This document shows positions 8,977-19,100 of a stretch of DNA of 64,000 nucleotides, piece by piece. Source of the DNA: JBEBSD01 sp040394475 (GTDB lineage: Bacteria > Bacteroidota > Bacteroidia > Cytophagales > Spirosomataceae); contig JBEBSD010000008.1 of the NCBI GenBank assembly GCA_040394475.1, positions 67,053-131,052 on the forward strand, given 5' to 3'. The position numbers and the translations under genes were made by a program. Below the pieces are notes generated by a model. That model was not told where the DNA came from and ran no database searches. It saw nothing but the letters and a program-made list of their open reading frames with translations. How positions within the stretch are numbered: the first letter of the stretch is position 1; every line of letters begins with the position of its first letter.

Positions 8977-9005
8977 GCTGGTGGATGTCACCCCTTCAGG
9001 GCTCC

Positions 9006-9028
9006 ATGGTCTGTGTCCCACAGACCAT
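9006..9028. repeat. REP-like hairpin ATGGTCTGTG-TCC-CACAGACCAT, copy 1
   Basis: Perfect 10-bp arms and 3-base loop. The same hairpin with its flanks (from GCTCC to about 9034) recurs at 22549-22582, again between an ECF sigma gene and a fecR gene. Two variant copies are at 22668-22691 and 22813-22836. It could act as a transcript end, an mRNA stabiliser or a repeat of a REP family. Confidence 0.7.
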
Positions 9029-9141
9029 TTTGGATACCAGCCGGACACCAGCCCCCCGTTTTCAGCTACCCCCCTCCGCCAAATTATTTTTTATTAAATC
9101 TGCCCCCTCCTTCCTTTTTCAGAGACATGTCTTGTAGGGAA

Positions 9142-9217
9142 CGATGATTCATTCCGACAGCGATGATTCATTCCGACAGCGATGATTCGCTCCGGCAGCG
9201 ATCATTCGCTCTGAGTA
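9142..9217. repeat. Four tandem 19-bp repeats upstream of fecR
   Basis: Units begin at 9142, 9161, 9180 and 9199. Units 1 and 2 are identical (CGATGATTCATTCCGACAG); units 3 and 4 are diverged. The array ends 34 bp before the fecR ATG at 9252. Its length and lack of spacers exclude a CRISPR array. It may be a simple tandem duplication or a multi-site operator. Confidence 0.7.
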
Positions 9218-9251
9218 ATTAACCATGTGACAGCAGAAAACCGATATCCCG

Positions 9252-10283
9252 ATGAGCGACAACGGCCCGCAAAATCCCCATCAACGCCAGGTTGCACAAT
9301 TTGACTACCTTATGAGCAGGTACCTGGCGCGTGCCGCCTCCGAAGAGGAAAAAGCAGCGCTTCGCCGGCTGGTTGAAAATGGCTTTGGCGAACGCTTTCA
9401 GGAATGGCTTGACGAAGAGTATCGCGCCAACAGCGGAATTGAAGGCATTCCTGACAAAACACGGCACGAAATCCTTTTCAATATCCTGGGTGAAGCGCCG
9501 GTAAAAGCCAAACGAACAAGTGCCTGGCGGAGCTGGGCGGCTGCCGTCCTCCTGATCATAGGCAGCGTTGCGACGTTTACTGTCTGGAACAACCGCCTGA
9601 CAGAAAGCACCTTAACCGAAAACCCTTCCGAAACGAAACAAGACGAATGGCTGGTATTTAAAGGGAAACAGTTTCTGCATCTCCCGGACGGGAGCAGTGT
9701 GCTGATGAACCAGGAAAGTGAGCTGCGTTATTCCACTGAATCGTTCGAAAAAGGTTCCCGGGAAGTAACCCTAAAGGGAGAGGCCTATTTTGACATTGCC
9801 CATGACCCGGAAAAACCGTTCAGGGTCCGGACAGGGCCGGTCGTCACCCGGGTACTCGGCACCGCCTTTAATGTCAACGGGAGGGAAAAAGAGGTAGTCG
9901 TAACCGTAACAAGGGGGTTGGTGGAAGTAAGCAGCGAAGACCGCGTGTATGCACAGGTGAAGCCCGACGAACAGCTTACAGTCAACACCGAAACCCGGCA
10001 ATACAACACAGCCCCGGTAAAAGCTGAAGCAGCACTTACCTGGAAACAGGCCTACCTGGTATTCGATAATATTGATATGCAGGAAGCCGGCAGACTGATC
10101 GGAAACCACTACGGAGTGGAACTCCTGTTCACGGATGCCGCGATAAAGAAATGCCGCATTACAGCGTCATTTTTAGACAAGGAAGACCTTAGTACTGTTC
10201 TGAAAGTACTTTCGGAAATGATGGAGGCTTCCTATACAATTGAAGGCAGCAGGGTACTGATAACAGGCGGCTCCTGCAGCTAG
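9252..10283 (+). CDS. FecR-family anti-sigma factor
   Basis: 343 residues. Cytoplasmic N-terminal sigma-binding region (about 1-85, with FDYLMSRYLARAASEEEKAA), one transmembrane helix (about 93-112, WRSWAAAVLLIIGSVATFTV), a periplasmic FecR domain (about 130-235, with LHLPDGSSVLMNQESELRY and VVTRVLGTAFNVNGREKE) and a C-terminal DUF4974-like domain (about 265-340, ending in VLITGGSCS). The protein holds the ECF sigma at the membrane and releases it when the STN domain of the partner SusC signals ligand binding. It lies 398 bp after the sigma gene, a wide gap filled by repeats, and 206 bp before the STN-carrying SusC at 10490. Confidence 0.94.
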   Translation: MSDNGPQNPHQRQVAQFDYLMSRYLARAASEEEKAALRRLVENGFGERFQEWLDEEYRANSGIEGIPDKTRHEILFNILGEAPVKAKRTSAWRSWAAAVLLIIGSVATFTVWNNRLTESTLTENPSETKQDEWLVFKGKQFLHLPDGSSVLMNQESELRYSTESFEKGSREVTLKGEAYFDIAHDPEKPFRVRTGPVVTRVLGTAFNVNGREKEVVVTVTRGLVEVSSEDRVYAQVKPDEQLTVNTETRQYNTAPVKAEAALTWKQAYLVFDNIDMQEAGRLIGNHYGVELLFTDAAIKKCRITASFLDKEDLSTVLKVLSEMMEASYTIEGSRVLITGGSCS

Positions 10284-10393
10284 AAAAAGTAGTTTTGAAT
10301 AAAAGGGACAATTAAACCGAATTTAAAATGTTACTCAGGAAACATTTTCCGCTTTTCATTGACGATGGTTAAACCGGCTGAAAAAGCAAAAGC

Positions 10394-10413
10394 CATCCGG
10401 GGGCAACCGGATG
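10394..10413. other. Hairpin in fecR-susC spacer
   Basis: CATCCGG and CCGGATG with a 6-base loop, in the 206-bp gap between fecR and susC. No T run follows, so it is not a clear intrinsic terminator. It may be part of the susC leader. Confidence 0.3.
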
Positions 10414-10489
10414 ACTTTACCGCCCGCAGGTTACGGATAACAACGGGCTTTGTTTCTAATAGTTGACTATCACTAAAAACATTTGGTAA

Positions 10490-13400
10490 ATGTACAAAAA
10501 TTTTATCAGGTGGGAAAGGCATATCCTTTCTCCGCATCGACCCGCTGTCAAATTTGCTATGCGTATAGGGTTGTCCTATTTACTGCTGACCATGGCCTGC
10601 ACACAGCTGCTGATGGCCCACGATTCCGGCGCCCAGTCGCTAGCCGAGATTAAGGTCTCTCTGGGCCTGAAGAATGAGGGGGTCCGGGACCTGTTCCGGA
10701 AAATCGAAAAGCAAACCCCCTTGCGCTTTGCTTTTATGGAGAACCAGGTAGACAAGGATGTCCGCTTTACGATCCACAAGGGGACCTATCCCGTAGTCGA
10801 AGTTCTGAACCATACTTTAGCGTCTCTCAACCTGACGTATATGAATACCGGTAACATCGTTTACATCGTTAAAAACTCCAATAACCTCAAAGTCTCCAAA
10901 GAGTCGGAATCTCATTTTCCGGTGGCCTTACCGGAGCAGTTTACCGAAATTCCCGGCGTCCCGGTAAAGGGCCGCGTGACGGATGAAAAAGGAGAAGCGT
11001 TACCGGGCGTAAGCATTCTTGTGAAAGGAACGCAGCAGGGGCTGATCACAGATGCTGACGGAGATTTCAGCATTGAAGTCCCGGATGAGCATGCAGTTCT
11101 GGTGTTTTCGTTTGTAGGGTATGTGAGTCAGGAGGTGACAGTGGGAGGCCGATCACAGCTGGATATGGTACTGGTGGCCGATCAGAAAACACTGGAAGAA
11201 ATAGTGGTGATCGGTTACGGCGCAGTCAAGAAAACGGATCTTACGGGAGCGGTTGGGGTAATTTCAGGGAAAACGGCTGAAAACCAGGCTACGTCCAATC
11301 TTGCCCAATCGCTGCAGGGAAAGATTGCTGGGTTGAGCGTCCGGCAGACAAGCGGTCATCCGGGGGCAGGCGCAGAAATCAGGATCCGGGGAGTGGGTAG
11401 CTTTGGCGCCAGTTCAACCCCGCTGGTGGTGGTGGACGGCATTATCACCAATGGCGGATTGACGGACCTTGACCCCAATAGTGTCGAAAGTATTACCGTA
11501 CTGAAAGATGCTTCTGCCGCGGCTATTTATGGATCCAGGGGCGCCAACGGGGTCGTGCTGGTGACTACCAAAAGAGGCAAATCGGGGAAGGAACGCATCA
11601 GTTTCCAAAGCTATTACAGTTTTGACCAGGTCTCCAGGAAGATCGGTGTCGTGGATGCGGCAACCTATGGTGCGATGGTCAATGATTTTTATACAAACCA
11701 GGGCAAGGAGGCTCCGTACGACAATCCCGGAAGCCTGGGAAAAGGCACCAACTGGCAGGACGAGATTTTCCGGACCGGCGGCAAGCAGAATTACTCGCTT
11801 TCGTTTTCGGGAGGCGGACAGAATAGCCAGCATTCCGTGATATTCGGGCATTATTCCGGAGAGGGAGTCGTCGTCAATTCGACCTATAACCGCTCCACTT
11901 TGCGTATAAATAATGACATCCAGCCTCTTAAAGGATTGCATATCGGATCGAGTATCGGATTAAGTTACGGAGTAGAGAAGCAAGGCGATCCGCAGCCGGC
12001 AATTAATGCTGCGCTTATTTATGCTCCGAATGTTTTGCCCTACAACGAAGATGGCAGCTATGGCATCGCGGACCGCCCGGGGCAGCCGACCACCATGACC
12101 GCCCCGCTTGTATATGCCTACGAAAGAGAAAATGACAGGTACCGGATCGGACTGCTTGCCAATACGTACGCGGAATATGAAATAAGCAAAGGTCTGAAAT
12201 TCAGGACCAGCCTGGGATTGGAGTACATTAATACGGATACCAAAAATTTCGTTCCCTCTTATAATTTCGGACTGGGGAATAACAACGGTGTTGCAACCCT
12301 GACCAGGCGAACTGACGGTCTGAAAAACTACATCGTAGACAATATCATTACCTATAGCCATCTCTTTGCCGGAGCCCACCAGGTGGATCTGATGGGCGGA
12401 TACACCTTCCAGAATGAAAGAAGTGAATTTGTAAATGCTTTCAGGAATACCTTCGGACGGAACGATGAAAACCTGCAGGTGCTGGATGCCGCCACTGCCA
12501 ATGACAGGGCAAGGGGAAATTATACAGAATGGGCGCTCCAGTCGTACCTGGGCCGGCTGATCTACTCGTATGACAACAAGTACCTGGTAACCTCCAGTAT
12601 CCGGATCGACCAATCGTCGCGTTTCGCAAAAGGAAACCGTACCGGAATCTTTCCCTCGTTGTCTCTCGGCTGGGTGATTTCGAATGAAAATTTCTGGAAA
12701 GCCCGGGAGAACTTTATAAGCTACCTGAAACTAAGAGGCGGATACGGCGTTTTGGGGAACCAGGACGTAGGTATTTACCCCTACCAGGCGTTAATTGACA
12801 ATAACCTGGCTTATTCGCTGGGTAATTCACAGAACGTCTGGGTAGGCGCCGCTCCCACCTCCCTTGCCAATGAGAACATCTCCTGGGAAAAGACCAAAAC
12901 TTCCGGAGGCGGCGTTGAGGTAAACTTCCTTAACGATAAATTGGGAATTGTCGCCGAATACTACGACAGAAGGACGTACGATGTCCTGGTCAGGGTACCG
13001 CTTCCCAATATTTCAGGGATGGCTACCTATCCCTACCAGAATGTAGGCAGCGTACGCAACAGCGGGGTTGAGTTCTCTGTTGAATACCGTAATACTGCCG
13101 CCCGGGGAGAACTCGGCTATCATGCCGGATTTAATATCAGTATTAACAAAAACGAAGTGACGAAGCTTACCAAGGGACTGGATATCATTCTGGCAGGCGG
13201 CGGACAGGGAGGCGTGGAGACGAGAACCTCCGAAGGTCACGGGATCAATGCATTTTACGGACATGTACATAACGGGATTTTTCAGACCGAAGAAGAAGTG
13301 CGCGACGCTCCTTTTCAGCCCAATGCAGCCCCCGGTGATATCAAGTTCAAAGACCTGGACGGCGACGGCCAGATCACGGCCGACGACAGAACGTTCATAG

Positions 13401-13873
13401 GGGATTTTAATGCCAAGCAGATCCTGGGTTTCAACGGTGGAGTAAAATACCGGAATATTGATTTCACAATCGCAGTCACGGGCGATTTCGGCCGGCATCA
13501 GAACATCTTTGCCAGCGGGTTTGCCGTGGCGCGTGCAGCCGAAGCCACCAATAGTATGTGGGCGGACAGGTGGACAGGCCCCGGCACGAGCAACTACGTA
13601 CCCCGGATCGTGGGAGGTGATCCCAACAGCAATTCCAGGTCTTCCGACTTCTGGGTGCGTAAACAGGATTATCTCCGAATTCAGAATACCCAGCTGGGAT
13701 ATAATCTACCTTCAGCCATTCTGACGAAATGGAAGCTTGAGCAGCTCCGGCTGTATGTGGCAGCCCAGAACCTGTATACCTGGACCAAATTTCCGGGATT
13801 TGATCCGGAAACCACGGTCACTTCGTACCCGGTTCCCCGTTCTGTATTTTTTGGTATCAATCTCGGATTTTAA
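10490..13873 (+). CDS. SusC/RagA-family TonB-dependent transporter with STN signalling domain
   Basis: 1127 residues. After an N-terminal hydrophobic export signal (IGLSYLLLTMACTQLLMA, about 26-43) comes a secretin/TonB short N-terminal (STN) domain (about 50-125, with LRFAFMENQVDKDVRFTIH), then the carboxypeptidase-regulatory-like domain (about 157-245, with TDEKGEALPGVSILVKGTQ), the LEEIVVIGYGAVKKTDLTG segment, the plug (YGSRGANGVVLVTTKRG) and a beta-barrel ending FFGINLGF. The STN domain is the part that signals to FecR, so this is a transducer-type transporter matched with the sigma/FecR genes upstream. A second possible start is ATG 10559 (MRIGLSYLL). Its susD begins 17 bp downstream. 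Confidence 0.95.
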   Translation: MYKNFIRWERHILSPHRPAVKFAMRIGLSYLLLTMACTQLLMAHDSGAQSLAEIKVSLGLKNEGVRDLFRKIEKQTPLRFAFMENQVDKDVRFTIHKGTYPVVEVLNHTLASLNLTYMNTGNIVYIVKNSNNLKVSKESESHFPVALPEQFTEIPGVPVKGRVTDEKGEALPGVSILVKGTQQGLITDADGDFSIEVPDEHAVLVFSFVGYVSQEVTVGGRSQLDMVLVADQKTLEEIVVIGYGAVKKTDLTGAVGVISGKTAENQATSNLAQSLQGKIAGLSVRQTSGHPGAGAEIRIRGVGSFGASSTPLVVVDGIITNGGLTDLDPNSVESITVLKDASAAAIYGSRGANGVVLVTTKRGKSGKERISFQSYYSFDQVSRKIGVVDAATYGAMVNDFYTNQGKEAPYDNPGSLGKGTNWQDEIFRTGGKQNYSLSFSGGGQNSQHSVIFGHYSGEGVVVNSTYNRSTLRINNDIQPLKGLHIGSSIGLSYGVEKQGDPQPAINAALIYAPNVLPYNEDGSYGIADRPGQPTTMTAPLVYAYERENDRYRIGLLANTYAEYEISKGLKFRTSLGLEYINTDTKNFVPSYNFGLGNNNGVATLTRRTDGLKNYIVDNIITYSHLFAGAHQVDLMGGYTFQNERSEFVNAFRNTFGRNDENLQVLDAATANDRARGNYTEWALQSYLGRLIYSYDNKYLVTSSIRIDQSSRFAKGNRTGIFPSLSLGWVISNENFWKARENFISYLKLRGGYGVLGNQDVGIYPYQALIDNNLAYSLGNSQNVWVGAAPTSLANENISWEKTKTSGGGVEVNFLNDKLGIVAEYYDRRTYDVLVRVPLPNISGMATYPYQNVGSVRNSGVEFSVEYRNTAARGELGYHAGFNISINKNEVTKLTKGLDIILAGGGQGGVETRTSEGHGINAFYGHVHNGIFQTEEEVRDAPFQPNAAPGDIKFKDLDGDGQITADDRTFIGDFNAKQILGFNGGVKYRNIDFTIAVTGDFGRHQNIFASGFAVARAAEATNSMWADRWTGPGTSNYVPRIVGGDPNSNSRSSDFWVRKQDYLRIQNTQLGYNLPSAILTKWKLEQLRLYVAAQNLYTWTKFPGFDPETTVTSYPVPRSVFFGINLGF

Positions 13874-13890
13874 CAAAACTGAACAAGCTC

Positions 13891-15405
13891 ATGAAGAAGT
13901 TGATTTATGCATTGCTTTTTACGACACTGGCAGCATGCAACAATAAACTGGATCTGAATCCGATAGGCAGCATTGCGCAAAGCAATTTTTACACATCGGC
14001 ATCCGACGCCAATGAAGCTATTATTGCCTGCTATCACGCCATGCTCGCTTTCCACACGGGAGGAGCCCATATAACCGGGATGGACATGTGGGGCGACATC
14101 CAGTCGTCCGATGCCGAGCCGCATCCCGATGGTGTGGCATGGAATCAGATTTACCAGTATACACTTAATCCGACCAACGGGGAACTGGGAAATCAATGGT
14201 TTCAGATTTATGAAGGCATTTATCGCTGCAACCAGGCACTGGAAAAAATCCCGCCGATCGCGATGGATGAACCACTGAAAGCGCGTCTGCTCAATGAGGC
14301 GCTGTTCATACGCGCCTGGTGGCTGCTTCGCCTGGGGAAAATGTACGGTGATGCCCCGCTTGTCACCAAAACACTGTCGATCGACGAATTATATATGCCT
14401 AAATCCCCCAGAGAAGAAATCTTCAAACAAGTGGAAGCCGACCTTAAGCAAGCCGCTGCACTGCCGGATTCTTACGACGATGCCAACCTGGGAAGGGCCA
14501 CCTCCTACGCGGCGAAAATAGTGCTGGCGGAAGCGTATCTTTGGGAGAAACGGTGGCCAGAGGCCAAACCGTTGCTGGAAGATATTATTCATTCGGGCAG
14601 ATTCGGATTACTGGATTCGTACACCGCATTGTTCGACGGTTCCATTGAAAATCACAAGGAGAGCATTTTTGAAATCCAGTACAAGGCAAACACCGGAAGG
14701 AATATCGGAAACTTTTCCACAACCTACAACGCGCCGAACGGGGAAGGTTATGTGCCGGGAGGCGGATGGGGGTGGATCAGGCCTACCCAGGATCTTGTCA
14801 ACGAGTACGAAAAAAGCCCTAAGGAAGATCCCCGCCTGACTTACTCCATTTTCAGAAAAGGCGACAATTTCGAAGGACAGATTTTTGCAGACGTAGTGAA
14901 CGGAACAGGATATGCTGTTAAAAAATGGACCATATCCGGCAAAACGGGGGCAGAAATAGAACCCAATAACCCGTGGCATAACTCCGCTAATTTCGCACTT
15001 TACCGATATGCGGAAGTATTGCTTTTCTATGCCGAAGTACTCAATGAAACAGGTGACAGCGAAGCCGCCATACCGTTTATTAATCAGGTGAGGGCACGCC
15101 CGTCAGTGGACATGCCCAGGCTGGAAAGCGGATTGTCCAAAGCAGCGGTATTCGAGGCCATACGCCACGAACGACGGGTTGAATTTACATTTGAGGGTAA
15201 AATCTCCTTCGACCTCAGACGCTGGGGAATTGCAGGCAGTTTCCTCCGCTCCGGCGACAGATGGCATAATAACACCACCCTTAATCCGCAATGGAACGGA
15301 GAATTCTTCAAGTATGTGGACGGAAAGCATGATGTCTTTCCGATCCCCCAGTCTGAGATAGACAAATCGGGCGGCGCGCTGGAGCAGCATCCCGGTTGGA
15401 AATAA
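13891..15405 (+). CDS. SusD/RagB-family outer-membrane lipoprotein
   Basis: 504 residues. Lipoprotein signal MKKLIYALLFTTLAA before Cys16, then NNKLDLNPIGSIAQSNFYTS. Typical SusD segments follow: RLLNEALFIRAWWLLRLGKM, ATSYAAKIVLAEAYLWEKRW, LYRYAEVLLFYAEVLNETGD and RHERRVEFTFEGKISFDLRR. The last 10 residues (GGALEQHPGW) match the common NPGW-like SusD ending. It is the surface lid partner of the SusC at 10490. The ligand is not known; the downstream genes (DUF1080, PVC-type cytochrome) suggest a substrate handled by oxidation as well as hydrolysis. Confidence 0.95.
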   Translation: MKKLIYALLFTTLAACNNKLDLNPIGSIAQSNFYTSASDANEAIIACYHAMLAFHTGGAHITGMDMWGDIQSSDAEPHPDGVAWNQIYQYTLNPTNGELGNQWFQIYEGIYRCNQALEKIPPIAMDEPLKARLLNEALFIRAWWLLRLGKMYGDAPLVTKTLSIDELYMPKSPREEIFKQVEADLKQAAALPDSYDDANLGRATSYAAKIVLAEAYLWEKRWPEAKPLLEDIIHSGRFGLLDSYTALFDGSIENHKESIFEIQYKANTGRNIGNFSTTYNAPNGEGYVPGGGWGWIRPTQDLVNEYEKSPKEDPRLTYSIFRKGDNFEGQIFADVVNGTGYAVKKWTISGKTGAEIEPNNPWHNSANFALYRYAEVLLFYAEVLNETGDSEAAIPFINQVRARPSVDMPRLESGLSKAAVFEAIRHERRVEFTFEGKISFDLRRWGIAGSFLRSGDRWHNNTTLNPQWNGEFFKYVDGKHDVFPIPQSEIDKSGGALEQHPGWK

Positions 15406-15503
15406 GAAGCGCAGTGGCGCGGAAGCCGGGCTTTTACACAAAGGCCGCCGGCATGTAGGGCGCCCAGACGTTTAACAGGTGTTTTTTACGAAAATAAGGT
15501 AGA

Positions 15504-16127
15504 ATGAAAAAGATAATGATGATGCTTCTTCCCCTCTTCGCGGGCCAGGTATGTGCCGCTCAGGGGACACCGATATTCGATGGCAAGACACTCGCGGGAT
15601 GGCGGGTGTCCGACCCGGCGTACAGCTATCTGTGGAAGGTGCAGGACGGAATGCTGGTAGGCGGCGACGCCGAAAAAAAGGTGCCGGTAAACAGTTACCT
15701 GTATACAGAAGCTGAATATACCAATTTCGAGTTCCGCTGCCTCTTCAGGCTGAGTGGCGATACCACCGGTTTTGTCAACAGCGGGATACAGTATCGCTCG
15801 AACCTGCAGGACAACAACATGGTGGGCTATCAGGCGGATATCGGAAACGGTTATTGGGGAGATATCTATGACGAACACAGGAGGGGCAAACTGATTTCGG
15901 GAGATTTGACAGTCCTTAAAAGCCTGCTTGATCCGTTCGGCTGGAATTCCTATATTGTCCGGTGTAACGGACAGCGCCATGAATTGTATATCAATGGCGT
16001 AAAAACAGCAGACTATATCGAAAAAGACACGTCAGTGCCGCAAAAAGGTGTGATTGGCATACAAATCCATAGCGGGGGGAAGGCACTTGTTTACGTAAAA
16101 AACGTAGCAATAGAGCCGCTGCCGTGA
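15504..16127 (+). CDS. Secreted DUF1080 (3-keto-disaccharide hydrolase-like) protein
   Basis: 207 residues with a signal peptide (MKKIMMMLLPLFAGQVCAAQ). The mature part is one concanavalin/LamG-like jelly roll: IFDGKTLAGWRVSDP at the start, FEFRCLFRLSGDTTGFVNSG, GIQYRSNLQDNNMVGYQADI and GVIGIQIHSGG near the end, all usual for DUF1080. Members include hydrolases of 3-keto-glycosides and also binding modules of larger proteins. It lies 98 bp after susD and in tandem with a PVC-type heme protein, a frequent pairing in Planctomycetes and Bacteroidota. Substrate specificity cannot be read here. Confidence 0.9.
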   Translation: MKKIMMMLLPLFAGQVCAAQGTPIFDGKTLAGWRVSDPAYSYLWKVQDGMLVGGDAEKKVPVNSYLYTEAEYTNFEFRCLFRLSGDTTGFVNSGIQYRSNLQDNNMVGYQADIGNGYWGDIYDEHRRGKLISGDLTVLKSLLDPFGWNSYIVRCNGQRHELYINGVKTADYIEKDTSVPQKGVIGIQIHSGGKALVYVKNVAIEPLP

Positions 16128-16168
16128 AAATGACCCGACCAGAAAGAATGCCCATAACCAAATCAGAA

Positions 16169-19100
16169 ATGAAAATCACCTTTTTATTCATCCTGTCAGG
16201 GATCATTTTGTTGTCATCAGAGGCAACAGGACAAAAAAAGAATGATAAGCAATTGTCCAACAGGGTGATTGCGTTCTCTCCCGAAGAACAATTGAAAGGG
16301 TTCCGCCTGCCGCCCGGATTTGTAATAGAATTGGTAGCCAGTGAAAAAGACGGCGTTGTCAAACCAATCGATCTGGCCTTTGATGATGCCGGAAATTTAT
16401 GGACGCAGACTGCCACCATGTACCCGCTCGATCCGATATCGGATATCCAGTGGAACGATCTGCTGGAACTGATGAACAATAAAGAAAAGCAGGACCAGCA
16501 TCCGGCGTTCAAGCGGGTTTCCGATCTCTATAAGGGCGTAACAAAGGGGGAGGATAAAATACTGAAGCTCACGGGAATCTACAACGGCTCCGTAAAGGCG
16601 GCTGTCTGGGCCGACGGGCTTGCGATCCCGATGAGCATCCTGCCTTTTAAAACGGGCGCCTTCGTGGCGCAGGGCTCCGAAATTTTCCTGCTTGATGACC
16701 GTGATAACGACGGCAAGGCGGATACGCGTGAACCGCTTTTCACGGGATTTGGATTTACGGATTCACACACCATGACGCACCTTTTGCGGAAAGGTCCCGG
16801 AAACTGGATCCATTTCAGCCACGGCGCGCTCAACAGAGGTGTCGTCTCGTCGTATGCTGATCCTACGGTAAAAACCGCTTTCGATTACAGCAAAATCGGG
16901 CGCTTCTCGAAAAACGGGCGTAAAATAGAGGTACTTACGGCTGGCCTGAATAATATTTGGGGGTATACGCTGCGCGCTGACGGAGCATGGTACGGTTCGG
17001 AGGCTAACGACATCGGCTATTCCGTAGTACCGCTGGAAGAGGGAGCAGCCTTTCCGGGGATCGGCGGTGAGAAATTCAGACCTTACCAACCGTTTTATCC
17101 GTCCATCCATTCGTTCCGGGTGGGCGGAACGGGCTTATCCGGATTGGCTTTTTCAGAAGATGACCGGGACGGTTTCCCCGAATACTGGAAGCATGTGGGT
17201 TTCCTGGCCAATCCGATTACCAACACGATCAACGCGGTACGCATTGTCCGGAATGCCGACGGCAGCATAGCATCCGAAAAACTGGAAGACCTTCTCGTTT
17301 CGGAAGATGACTGGTTCCGCCCGGTCAATATCAGCTTCGGCCCTGACGGCTGTCTTTACATCGCCGACTGGTACAATAAAATTGTCTCGCACAACGAAGT
17401 GCCTACCTCGCATCCCGATCGTGATAAAAACCACGGACGTATCTGGCGTATCCGGCATGAGAGCCAGCCTGCACGCAAAATTGTTGATTTTTACACGGTT
17501 AAAACCGCCGATCTGCCTGCGTATTTACAATCGCCGTACCTGTGGGAAAGAAGGGCTGCATGGAACCAGATTTCCGAACGGGACCTGTCCGAAACAAGCG
17601 CATTACTTCCCGAATTGGTGAAAATGGTGAATGACAACGCGGCCGGCACATCGGCCAGGATACATGCTTTATGGTCGTTGGAGGCGCTGTCGTTTTTCGA
17701 CAAAGAAAGCGTCGGGAAATGGTTATCGGATCTTGATGACCAGGTCCGGAGAGAAGCGTTAAGGTTTCTGACCTCCTATCCGGAGCAGATCGGAGGTTTT
17801 GTACCTCAATACAGAGCCTTGATAAACGATCCGAATGCAGCAGTCCGCTCGCAGCTCATCAGAACCCTGGGCCAGGTAAACGAGCCGGAACCGGATATCC
17901 TCGGGCTATTGGTACAGGCCTGCAGGCCCGATGCCGCAGAAGAACAGGTAGGCGGCCCCTACGAGCAAAAATTTGAACGGTACCTGGCGCGCCGCGAGCT
18001 GGAAGCCTACCCTGATCGCCTGGATGCTTTTCTCAGAGAAGGAAAAGGGGCGGGCATCCCGGCAGCAAATATCTTATGGGCCATCCAGGTACTGCCTTCT
18101 TCACAGCGGTCGGCATACTATTTCCAATATGCACAGGATGTATCGGCACCCGACCTGCCGGAAGCGACATTCCTGGACCTTGCCGGGATGGCCGAACAAA
18201 CCCGGGCAAAAGAAGTGCTGACTGCATCTATGGAACACCCGGACTACCGGATGAAATACCTGAACCAATCGCTGAAACACCAGGCCGTTTTGAATACCCC
18301 TGACTACCGGGAGTTATTAAAAAAACCGGTCTCTTTTGTCCTGAAAAGCGGCACAAAAGACGAGAAGAAAAAGGCTTTGGAGGTGATCTCAGCCTTTGGC
18401 CTGGCGATACCGGAAGAAATCATTGCGCAAACAACTGAAAAGACCCAGGACGAGCCGTACCTGGGATTGACGGTCAAAGCGCTGGATGTGGCCAAATCGA
18501 CAAACGCGCAACCCTACCTGCAGATCGCCGAAAATCAGTCTCTCAGCCTGAATACCCGCTTAAATGCGCTGCAGGGGGTTGTCAGAACCGACAGGAAACT
18601 TGGCCGGGCTACGATTGAACAATGGCTGGAAAAGATGGATGCTGTGGAGAAAAGAACGCTTACGAATGTTTTGTCCCGCTATACAGCGAGTTCCGCGCTG
18701 CTATTGGAATTATACGGCAGCAAAAAAATCCTGGAAAGCGATTTTGAAATTATGACGGCAGAGAGAATTCATTCACTGGTTTCGGACAAAGCGGCAGCTT
18801 TACGTTTGGTGGAGGCGATAAGACAAAAAGACGATGAACGTAAAAAAATGGTGGCTTCGCGCATACAATCGCTCAAGGCAGTGGCGGACCATGGTAAGGG
18901 TGATATAGAAAAGGGAAAACTCCTGTTTCAGACCTGCCTGATGTGTCACCAGGTGGGGGGCAACGGGCAGAACATAGCGCCCGCATTGGATGGTCTGGGC
19001 TACCGGGACCCTGAAGGACTGTTGCATGCGGTGCTTGATCCTGACGCAGCGATTGAAGCCGGCTATGCACTTTTCAGGGTGGTAAAAAAAGATGACAGTG

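Noticed and set aside
8826..9147. Small proteins in the sigma-fecR spacer
   Set aside because: The frames are made from GATGGG-type repeats and palindromes and have no recognisable domain.
9142..9217. CRISPR array
   Set aside because: The 19-bp units are directly adjacent without unique spacers and no cas gene is present.
15486..15980. Minus-strand frame over the DUF1080 gene
   Set aside because: Antisense to a gene with signal peptide and family motifs.
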